Source: Phycisphaerae bacterium (lineage in GTDB: Bacteria; Planctomycetota; Phycisphaerae; Tepidisphaerales; Tepidisphaeraceae). From it: DNA of 5,818 nt. Below the pieces are notes generated by a model. That model had not been told where the DNA came from, searched no databases, and worked only from the letters and a program-made list of their open reading frames with translations. The stretch lies in NCBI GenBank assembly GCA_014380825.1, contig JACMJD010000676.1:1-5818 (forward strand). Direction: 5' to 3'. Both the position numbers and the translations under genes were made by a program. Below, in pieces: positions 1 to 5,281 of the stretch (the stretch's first letter is position 1; each line of letters starts with the position of its first letter).

Positions 1-498
1 AAGATTCAGATCCATTCCCGCTTCGTAATCCTTCAGCTTCGCCCGGCCGGACAGAATGCGATTCACGCTGATATCGATCGGCACATTGAAGTAAAACGCG
101 CGATCCGGTCGCGGCGCGAACTGATACACCCCCCGCACCCAGGCGCGGTCGCATCCTCGGATCACATCGCGCGCGAAAGCGGTGTAGACGTACCGATCGG
201 CCAGCACGATCATCCCCGCCTTCAGCGGGGGCAGGATGTTGTAGGTCAATCGATGCGCGAAATCGGACGCGTGCAACAGCGAAAATGTCATCGGCGTGAG
301 CGACATTTTCTTTTTGCCCTTTTTCGTGACCGCCTTCACCAGGTCCGCGCTGTTCCACTCCGTGAAGAAAGGCTGGAGCCCGCGCGCTTCGAGGTAGCGC
401 TTCACAAGCTGAAGCTGCGTGCTCTTGCCGGAGCCGTCGATGCCTTCGACGACGATCAGCTTGCCCGGGAACTTGTGTGGTTGTGTGAGCGAATCCAT
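1..498 (-). CDS. Thymidylate-kinase-like P-loop nucleotide kinase (C-terminus beyond window)
   Basis: This reading frame starts at ATG 498 and stays open for 166 codons to the left edge, so the C-terminus is missing. It has a perfect Walker A loop, GIDGSGKST (residues 19-27), after the beta strand KLIVVE, and a DRY motif (101-103) after IVLA, both typical of dTMP kinase. It departs from classical Tmk: where Tmk usually has TREPGG there is FFTEWNS (44-50), followed by a basic stretch KKGKKK (59-64) and then LTPMTFSLLHASDF. From memory, these features mark a separate Tmk-like branch found in several phyla, so phosphorylation of dTMP is not assured; the phosphoryl acceptor is unknown. The start lies 3 bp after the ppx stop (TGA-TTT-ATG) with no clear Shine-Dalgarno, so translation is probably coupled to ppx. 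It is not a PPK2, whose Walker A differs. The kinase fold is secure; the substrate is not. Confidence 0.85.
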   Translation of the reverse strand, partial: MDSLTQPHKFPGKLIVVEGIDGSGKSTQLQLVKRYLEARGLQPFFTEWNSADLVKAVTKKGKKKMSLTPMTFSLLHASDFAHRLTYNILPPLKAGMIVLADRYVYTAFARDVIRGCDRAWVRGVYQFAPRPDRAFYFNVPIDISVNRILSGRAKLKDYEAGMDLNL

Positions 499-501
499 AA
501 A

Positions 502-2103
502 TCAACGAGTCGCGAGCGCGAATTTGATCTCGCGGTCGAACACCTTTTCGAAACAGTCCATCTTCCGCTGCGCGCCCCAGATTTCCAGTTCTGCGTCAGA
601 CCGAGCGGTGAGCGTGCATTTTACCTGCTTGTCGTCCGTGCGACAGTGCAGCCCGGTAATTACGCTGGAATGGCTGCGATCCAGCCCATCCGCCAGCCTC
701 AAAAGTGCCGCGCCGACGTCAACAACCCGCTGCGCGCCGCGAGACAGCGCCGTGTACGCCGCATGCTTTTTCTTCGGTCCGGTCTTTCGATGATATCGCG
801 CGATGTTCGCGATGATCTGCACCTCTTCACCGGTGAAATTCTTCAGGTCGCCATTGGCGATCAGATACATGCTGTGCTTGTGATGCCCGGTGCGTCCGAT
901 GTGCCAGCCGATGTCGTGCAGCAGGCTGGCGTATTCGATCAGTTCGCGCTCCAGCGCACCTAACTTGTGCAGCGGGCGAAGTTCGTCGAACAGTCGCAGC
1001 GCGATCATGGTGACCTGTTCCGAATGCGTCCGATGCCAATCGCACCGCCTGGCCAGATCCATCACGCTACGACGCCGCGGATCCGGCACTTCACGACGAA
1101 TGGCCAGATCGGGAATGTGGCGGGAGAGGTAGTCGAGCAGGATTCCTTCGCGCAGCGCTGATGTACACAGCACGATTCTCTTCAGGTGCAGCTTCTCGAA
1201 CAGCTCACCCACCAGCACCGCGCCGGCGACGATCTGGTCTTTGCGTTGATCATCCAGTCCGCGAATCTTTCCGCGCTGCTTCGTGTCGCTGTCGATCAGT
1301 TCCGCCAGCAGCTTCTCAAACTTGCCGCGCTCGATGATGCCGTGCTGATCCTTCTCGCCGTTGGAACCCGACGGCGACCCGCACATGGCCGCGATGTTTT
1401 CCAGCGTGCCGCTCGTGCCGATCGCGCTCACGGGCTTCTGCGCATTGATCAATTCGTACAGTGGCGACAGCTCGCGATCGTAATGCCGACGCAGAGCGGC
1501 CAAGTCGGATTTGCTGATTGGATCGGTGTTGACGTACCGGGCGGTTATCCGCGCCGCGCCGAGCTTGCGGCTTTCAAGGATCGACGCGCGCTTCTCGTCG
1601 CCCACGATCAACTCAACGCTGCCGCCGCCGATGTCGACGATGAAGTGTGGCTGCGATTTCAGTGGAATTGCGTGACGAACGGCGATGTAGATCAACCGCG
1701 CTTCTTCTTTCGCGCTGACGACTTTGATAGATAAACCCAGTTCATGGCGAACACGTTCGATCAGATCGCCGCCGTTGATCGCTTCGCGAACGGCACTGGT
1801 GGCGATGGTGACGATCTTCTCCGCCTGCCGCTGCACCGCCGCCTGCTTGAATCGCCCGAGCACGGCTACCGCGCTGTCCATCGCGACTTTCGACAGGCGA
1901 TGCGACGGGAAACTCATCCGCCCCAGACCGACCGGTTCTTTCATCCGCCAGAGCGTGGTGATCGCGCCGTCCGAATCCGCCTGTGCGACAATCATGTGAA
2001 TGCTGTTCGACCCGACATCGATCGCGGCCAGGCGCATCGAATCGCGAGCCGGGGCGGCGCTGGAGTTGTTGCGTCGCGAGAGGTTGGTCAACGCCGAAGT
2101 CAT
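502..2103 (-). CDS. ppx: Ppx/GppA family phosphatase with C-terminal HD domain
   Basis: Exopolyphosphatase / guanosine pentaphosphate phosphatase of the ASKHA fold, predicted to release phosphate from polyphosphate or pppGpp in the cytoplasm. Numbering from ATG 2103 (533 residues): phosphate-1 motif AIDVGSNS (27-34), TSAVREA (about 102-108), KEEAR with the expected catalytic glutamate (132-136), phosphate-2 motif DIGGGSVE (157-164) and GTSGT (229-233). The C-terminal half is an HD-type helical domain with H360, the H396-D397 pair in LLHDIGWH, H407-H408 and D472, so its metal ligands look intact. The total is close to E. coli Ppx, about 513 residues. The start is uncertain: GTG 2130 and ATG 2037 share the frame and none has a good Shine-Dalgarno. 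I prefer ATG 2103 because a 9-codon leader ends on it (TGATG). A Pho-box-like repeat lies upstream and a Tmk-like kinase follows 3 bp downstream. Polyphosphate versus pppGpp preference cannot be read from sequence. Confidence 0.93.
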   Translation of the reverse strand: MTSALTNLSRRNNSSAAPARDSMRLAAIDVGSNSIHMIVAQADSDGAITTLWRMKEPVGLGRMSFPSHRLSKVAMDSAVAVLGRFKQAAVQRQAEKIVTIATSAVREAINGGDLIERVRHELGLSIKVVSAKEEARLIYIAVRHAIPLKSQPHFIVDIGGGSVELIVGDEKRASILESRKLGAARITARYVNTDPISKSDLAALRRHYDRELSPLYELINAQKPVSAIGTSGTLENIAAMCGSPSGSNGEKDQHGIIERGKFEKLLAELIDSDTKQRGKIRGLDDQRKDQIVAGAVLVGELFEKLHLKRIVLCTSALREGILLDYLSRHIPDLAIRREVPDPRRRSVMDLARRCDWHRTHSEQVTMIALRLFDELRPLHKLGALERELIEYASLLHDIGWHIGRTGHHKHSMYLIANGDLKNFTGEEVQIIANIARYHRKTGPKKKHAAYTALSRGAQRVVDVGAALLRLADGLDRSHSSVITGLHCRTDDKQVKCTLTARSDAELEIWGAQRKMDCFEKVFDREIKFALATR

Positions 2104-2138
2104 CAGTCGATATTCTGGAAGCGAAGCCACATGGGCAA

Positions 2139-2170
2139 ACTGTAGCGATCCACGTTAAGAACCCGTTAAG
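2139..2170 (-). promoter_or_regulatory. Putative ppx promoter with Pho-box-like direct repeat
   Basis: Read on the minus strand, CTTAAC occurs at 2170-2165 and again at 2159-2154, with an 11-bp period. Seven to nine bases further on (depending on how the repeat is bounded) is a -10-like TACAGT at 2144-2139. No separate -35 is obvious, so the repeat sits where a -35 would be. Pho boxes bound by PhoB/PhoP/SphR-type regulators are 11-bp-period direct repeats placed about one turn upstream of the -10; the cyanobacterial form has a CTTAAC-like core. The upstream copy overlaps the TAA stop of the NUDIX gene. Exactly six bases separate TACAGT from an ATG at 2132, which opens a 9-codon frame (MWLRFQNID) whose TGA overlaps ppx ATG 2103. 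The repeat is directly visible; its phosphate role is inference. Confidence 0.4.
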
Positions 2171-2639
2171 CCTGCGGCGGCAAATCGATTTTCAGATAAG
2201 GCTTGGCGGGACCATTGTCGAGGATTTCGCGGCACAATTCCCGCAACGCCGCACGCTCGCCCGGCCACATCACGCTGGATTCCATTTTATCCCGCGGAAC
2301 CCAGCGAAATTCGGTGTGCTCGTGATTTAACGTCACGCTCGCGCCCGCTGAGACGATCGCACAAAACATCGGCGACATCGAAATCGAATCGGTGGCGGCG
2401 AGATAGAAAGTGTTCATCACGTCAACTTGATAAAACTCGACCGGCGCAAGCCCGGTCTCTTCGGTGAGTTCTCGGAGCGCCGCCTGCCATGCGGTCTCTC
2501 CTTCGTCAATCCCGCCGGTGACGAGTTGCCACGTCTCGCCCATGTATTTGCCCCGCGCGCGAAAGACTTGGAGGAATTCATGCGATCCATCCGCACTCGG
2601 ACGAATGACGAAGCACGAGACGTAATGATGAATCCGCAT
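2166..2639 (-). CDS. NUDIX hydrolase, (d)NTP pyrophosphohydrolase-like
   Basis: A 157-residue single-domain NUDIX protein, the usual size for small nucleoside-triphosphate pyrophosphohydrolases. The NUDIX box is a complete match to Gx5Ex7REUxEExGU at residues 42-64 (G42, E48, R56-E57-L58, E60-E61, G63), so the Mg-binding catalytic helix is intact. Around it are LQVFRARGKYMGETWQLVTGG before the box, cut here as the strand leading into catalysis, and HTEFRWVP (about 108-115) after it. The general look resembles dATP/dihydroneopterin-triphosphate pyrophosphatases, but the substrate cannot be fixed. The start MRIHHYV at 2639 is chosen over the longer in-frame start at 2690 because it follows the dprA stop by 4 bp, has GGAG 8 bp upstream, and begins right at the first NUDIX strand. 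It appears to be the last gene of aroB-dprA-NUDIX. Cleaning of noncanonical nucleotides or cofactor processing are both possible roles. Confidence 0.93.
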   Translation of the reverse strand: MRIHHYVSCFVIRPSADGSHEFLQVFRARGKYMGETWQLVTGGIDEGETAWQAALRELTEETGLAPVEFYQVDVMNTFYLAATDSISMSPMFCAIVSAGASVTLNHEHTEFRWVPRDKMESSVMWPGERAALRELCREILDNGPAKPYLKIDLPPQA

Positions 2640-2651
2640 CGTGCTAACTCC
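2640..2651 (-). promoter_or_regulatory. Shine-Dalgarno that fixes the NUDIX start
   Basis: On the minus strand GGAG occupies 2651-2648 and is followed by 8 bases, including the dprA stop TAG, before ATG 2639. This spacing supports 2639 as the start rather than the in-frame start at 2690 inside dprA, and implies translation coupled to dprA. Confidence 0.55.
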
Positions 2652-3801
2652 GTCGCGCGTAATGCTGACCCTCGCGCCGTACGAGTCCACGCAAGCTGAG
2701 AAACGTCAGCTCCTGTAGAACCTGATGCGCGGGCAATGTCGTACGCTCGATGATCGCATCGACGTCCAATGGTTCATCCAGATGAAGCAAGATCGCGCGC
2801 TGTCGATCGCTCAAGCCGATCGGTTCTGCTCGATCCGCCGCTTGCGGCGTCGCAGATGCAGCGACTTCAGCTGCCGACGAAATAGAAAACAGATTCGTCT
2901 CGACGACCGCGCTATGCGGTAACGGTCCCAATCCTTCCAGAATATCTTCCAACCCGGTCACCAGCGTCGCGCCATCCCGAATCAACTGATGCGGACCGAT
3001 CGACAATTTGTTATCCACTCGTCCCGGAATCGCGAACACGGGTCGACCATGATCATCACACGCCTGTCGTGCCGTAATCAGCGCACCACTGCGCTCATCC
3101 GCTTCGATCACCAGCACACCCCGCGTCATGCCGCTGACGATCCGGTTCCGCCGCGGGAAATTCTCCGCGATGGGCGGCGTGCCCAGCGGGTACTCACTCA
3201 CCACCGCGCCGCGCTGCGCGATCTGATCAAACAGCGCCGCGTTCTCCGGCGGATAGGCTACGTCGACCCCACTACCAAGCACCGCGATCGTCCGCCCGCG
3301 CTCGTGCGACAACGCGCCACGATGCGCCGCACTATCTATTCCCCGAGCGCCGCCGCTAATTACAGTAATCGCCGCGCCGGCGAGCAGGGCACCGAACCGC
3401 TCCGCTTGCTCGCGTCCATAAAAGCTGCACTTTCGGCTGCCGACGATCGCCACCGCATTCAGATCGCGCGGCTCAAACTTGCCGCGCACATACAACACCG
3501 CGGGCGGATCGGGAATTTCCCTCAGCAAGGCAGGATACGATTCATCCTCGATGCAAGTCAGAAGCACGCCTGCATCGCGCGCTTTCGCCAGTTCAGCCTG
3601 CACCTGATCGGCCGAGCGCTTGAGTGACTCGGCGATCTTGCTGGACTTGCTCGAGCCGATGCCATCAACATTTCGCAAGGTGGTTGCGTTCGCTGTACAC
3701 GCTGCGGCAACGTCGCCGCCACAGGCTTCGATCAAGCGCATCTGCAACACCGGGCCGATGCCGTCGGTTAATGCGAGTTGCAGCCAATGTTGCAGGCCCA
3801 T
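2644..3801 (-). CDS. dprA: DNA-processing protein DprA
   Basis: DprA/Smf binds incoming single-stranded DNA during natural transformation and loads RecA onto it; many non-competent bacteria also keep the gene. The protein is 385 residues, full family length, with all three expected domains. Residues 1-70 form the N-terminal SAM/helix-hairpin-helix-like region (LTDGIGPVLQMRLIEA, then DGIGSSKSSKI). Residues about 85-300 form the extended Rossmann domain, with AIVGSR (118-123), SGGARGIDSAAH (149-160), LGSGVDVAYPPEN (175-187), FPRRNRIVSG (215-224), SGALITA (238-244) and FAIPG (256-260). About 325-385 is the C-terminal winged helix (LSDRQRAILLHL through RGLVRREGQHY), joined by an Ala/Ser-rich linker. 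It begins 10 bp after the aroB stop behind AGGGGA and is followed 4 bp later by the NUDIX gene. No competence genes are visible here, so DNA uptake cannot be claimed. Confidence 0.97.
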   Translation of the reverse strand: MGLQHWLQLALTDGIGPVLQMRLIEACGGDVAAACTANATTLRNVDGIGSSKSSKIAESLKRSADQVQAELAKARDAGVLLTCIEDESYPALLREIPDPPAVLYVRGKFEPRDLNAVAIVGSRKCSFYGREQAERFGALLAGAAITVISGGARGIDSAAHRGALSHERGRTIAVLGSGVDVAYPPENAALFDQIAQRGAVVSEYPLGTPPIAENFPRRNRIVSGMTRGVLVIEADERSGALITARQACDDHGRPVFAIPGRVDNKLSIGPHQLIRDGATLVTGLEDILEGLGPLPHSAVVETNLFSISSAAEVAASATPQAADRAEPIGLSDRQRAILLHLDEPLDVDAIIERTTLPAHQVLQELTFLSLRGLVRREGQHYARRS

Positions 3802-3811
3802 CTGGTCCCCT
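3802..3811 (-). promoter_or_regulatory. Shine-Dalgarno of dprA
   Basis: The whole aroB-dprA gap reads AGGGGACCAG on the minus strand. The purine run AGGGGA lies 4 bases before ATG 3801 and directly after the aroB stop TAA. This is a ribosome binding site for an internal operon gene, in contrast to the aroB start, which has none. Confidence 0.5.
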
Positions 3812-4906
3812 TTAGTCCATCAAACTTTCCAGCGCATCATGAACCAGTTCCGTCGGCACATCGTCGCGCATCACTACGTGACCAATTCGATCCGGCAGGA
3901 TGAATCGCAGCTTGCCCGCCTTCGCTTTCTTATCGAATGACATCGCGTCCAGCAGCACGTTCGGATCGGCCGACAGTCCGTGCGTGGGCAATTTCGCCGA
4001 ATCGATCACGCGGACGATCCGCTGGCGCGTCGCGTCGTCGATCATATTCAGATCGGTCGCGAGCTTTGCAGCCGCGGTCATTCCGAGGCCGACACATTCG
4101 CCATGCGATTTGCTGTAGTTCAGCGTCGTTTCAATCGCGTGACCAAACGTGTGGCCGAAGTTCAGATGCGCCCGCTCGCCGCGCTCGAACGGGTCGGCCA
4201 TCACGACCCTGGCCTTGATCTGGACATTGTGCGCGATGAGTTCGCTCAGGTAATCCAGATCGAGCGACAGCGCGCGGGCGATGTTCGTTTCCAGATTTGA
4301 GAATCCATCCTCATCCCGAATCACATCATGCTTGATGCACTCGGCCAGCCCGCTGCGAATCTCTCGCGGCGGCAGCGTGCGCAGGACTTCCGGATCGATC
4401 AACACCGCGATCGGCTGATGGAATGCACCGATCAGATTCTTCCCCGCGCGATGGTTCACGCCCGTCTTCCCGCCCACGCTGGCGTCGACCATCGAGAGCA
4501 GCGTCGTCGGAATCTGCACGAACGGCACGCCGCGCAGCACGGTGGCCGCGACGAAACCGGTAATGTCGCCGATCACTCCGCCGCCCATCGCGATGATGGG
4601 CGTATCGCGATCGACCTTCAGCGGCAGGATTTGATCGTAAAGACTGACGACACTTTCGATCGCCTTCTGCGCTTCGCCGCTCGGAAGCACGGTAACGTGC
4701 GGCGAAAATCCTTCGCCTTGCAATGATTCGCGGAGCTGAGAGAGAAAGTGGGCGGCGATGTTCTTGTCGGTAACAACGATCGCCTTGCCGCTGGTGTTGA
4801 TGCGGCGGAGCAATCCGCCGACGTCCGCGAGCAAGCCGCGTCGGACCACGACGTCATACGCGTGGTCCTGCAACGAAGCGCGAATGGTTTGCTCACCCGC
4901 AGGCAT
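3812..4906 (-). CDS. aroB: 3-dehydroquinate synthase AroB
   Basis: Second step of the shikimate pathway: NAD- and metal-dependent conversion of DAHP to 3-dehydroquinate with loss of phosphate, in the cytoplasm. The 364-residue length is typical of monofunctional AroB. The NAD-binding glycine motif GGGVIGD is at 108-114, followed by GFVAATVLRGVPFVQIPTT and the substrate loop SMVDASVGGKTGVN (138-151). The metal ligands are all present: E189 in GLAECIKH, H252 in NFGHTFGHAIE and H268 in SHGE. K192, R245 and DKK (325-327) match conserved family positions. It is the first gene of the aroB-dprA-NUDIX cluster. ATG 4906 has no Shine-Dalgarno but lies six bases after TACAAT, which suggests a leaderless transcript starting at the ATG. 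Pairing with dprA looks positional rather than functional. Confidence 0.98.
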   Translation of the reverse strand: MPAGEQTIRASLQDHAYDVVVRRGLLADVGGLLRRINTSGKAIVVTDKNIAAHFLSQLRESLQGEGFSPHVTVLPSGEAQKAIESVVSLYDQILPLKVDRDTPIIAMGGGVIGDITGFVAATVLRGVPFVQIPTTLLSMVDASVGGKTGVNHRAGKNLIGAFHQPIAVLIDPEVLRTLPPREIRSGLAECIKHDVIRDEDGFSNLETNIARALSLDLDYLSELIAHNVQIKARVVMADPFERGERAHLNFGHTFGHAIETTLNYSKSHGECVGLGMTAAAKLATDLNMIDDATRQRIVRVIDSAKLPTHGLSADPNVLLDAMSFDKKAKAGKLRFILPDRIGHVVMRDDVPTELVHDALESLMD

Positions 4907-4918
4907 GGGCGGATTGTA
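4907..4918 (-). promoter_or_regulatory. Putative aroB promoter -10 (leaderless type)
   Basis: On the minus strand TACAAT (4918-4913) is followed by CCGCCC and then ATG 4906. The spacing puts the expected transcription start at or next to the A of the start codon. A weak -35 candidate, GTGACG (plus-strand 4935-4940), lies 16 bp upstream and matches TTGACA at four of six positions. The hexamer is clear; promoter function is inferred. Confidence 0.4.
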
Positions 4919-4958
4919 TCTGACAACGGTTATTCGTCACGTAATCCAATTCGGCGAA

Positions 4959-4970
4959 TACAATCGGTCG
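4959..4970 (+). promoter_or_regulatory. Putative -10 of the divergent small gene (leaderless type)
   Basis: TACAAT (4959-4964) is followed by CGGTCG and ATG 4971, the same hexamer and the same six-base spacing as at aroB in the opposite direction. The two sites form an inverted pair sharing ATACAATC. A weak -35 candidate, TCGTCA (4934-4939), lies 19 bp upstream. There is no Shine-Dalgarno before the ATG. Confidence 0.35.
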
Positions 4971-5279
4971 ATGCGTGTGTACGAAAACGATCTGCGAGCG
5001 AACTTGGACTGGGCGCTGCACCAAGCTGGTTGCTACTTCGAGCAGCGGGGCCTCGTTCATGAAACACTTCGTCAGATCACGCACTGCCTCGAAGCGCGCG
5101 GCGTTGAGTACGCAGTCACCGATGGTCTGGCGATGTTCGTAAATGGATTCCGGCAATTCACCAGCCACGTCACGTTGACGACGCCCGGGCTATCAGCGGT
5201 CGAATTGGTCGCGCGGATCGCCGACGCGCGCTTTCAGTTCTGGGACATCGTTGGCGCAGCGCTAAAAGATGAGCTTTGA
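4971..5279 (+). CDS. Small nucleotidyltransferase-fold-like protein, catalytic motif apparently lost
   Basis: This is the only plus-strand gene, 102 residues. The N-terminal part, ENDLRANLDWALHQAGCYFE followed by QRGLVHETLRQITHCLEARGVEYAV, resembles from memory a planctomycete-type group of nucleotidyltransferase-fold proteins (MNT/AbiEii-like substrate domain). In that fold a strand of the type YAVVGG-A is followed by a short helix and then T-x-DVD, whose acidic pair binds Mg-NTP. Here the corresponding segments read YAVTDGLAMFVNGF (47-60) and TSHVTLTT (64-71), so the second motif glycine is partly replaced and both aspartates are absent. The protein ends about 30 residues later, shorter than I would expect for the fold. 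It may be a catalytically dead small protein or a decaying gene. ATG 4971 is chosen because the in-frame extension to 4758 would lie antisense in aroB, and because of the -10 at 4959. Its stop is 2 bp from the ftsK stop, convergent. Confidence 0.6.
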   Translation: MRVYENDLRANLDWALHQAGCYFEQRGLVHETLRQITHCLEARGVEYAVTDGLAMFVNGFRQFTSHVTLTTPGLSAVELVARIADARFQFWDIVGAALKDEL

Positions 5280-5281
5280 AA

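Noticed and set aside
1..498. The kinase as a polyphosphate kinase 2 (PPK2)
   Set aside because: The Walker A is the Tmk-type GIDGSGKST followed by TQLQLV, and the PPK2-specific pattern is absent.
253..963. Plus-strand 236-codon open frame antisense to the kinase and ppx
   Set aside because: It is Arg-rich with no recognisable domain and lies opposite two well-supported genes; GC-rich codon bias opens such frames.
1186..1734. Plus-strand 182-codon open frame antisense to ppx
   Set aside because: It runs entirely opposite the conserved Ppx domain and shows no motif or start signal.
2640..2690. Longer NUDIX start inside dprA
   Set aside because: The extra 17 residues have no NUDIX content, and the ATG at 2639 has GGAG at good spacing.
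2989..3627. Plus-strand 212-codon open frame antisense to dprA
   Set aside because: It lies opposite the conserved Rossmann motifs of DprA, with low-complexity Arg/His-rich composition.
3062..3801. GPHQLIRDGA in DprA (His where Asn is common) as a damaged site
   Set aside because: From memory, His at this place is a normal variant in other DprA proteins, and all other motifs are intact.
4328..4726. Plus-strand 132-codon open frame antisense to aroB
   Set aside because: It mirrors the NAD- and substrate-binding core of AroB and has no features of its own.
4758..4970. N-terminal extension of the small plus-strand gene back to ATG 4758
   Set aside because: Most of it would be antisense to the 5' end of aroB, and the recognisable protein similarity starts only after ATG 4971.
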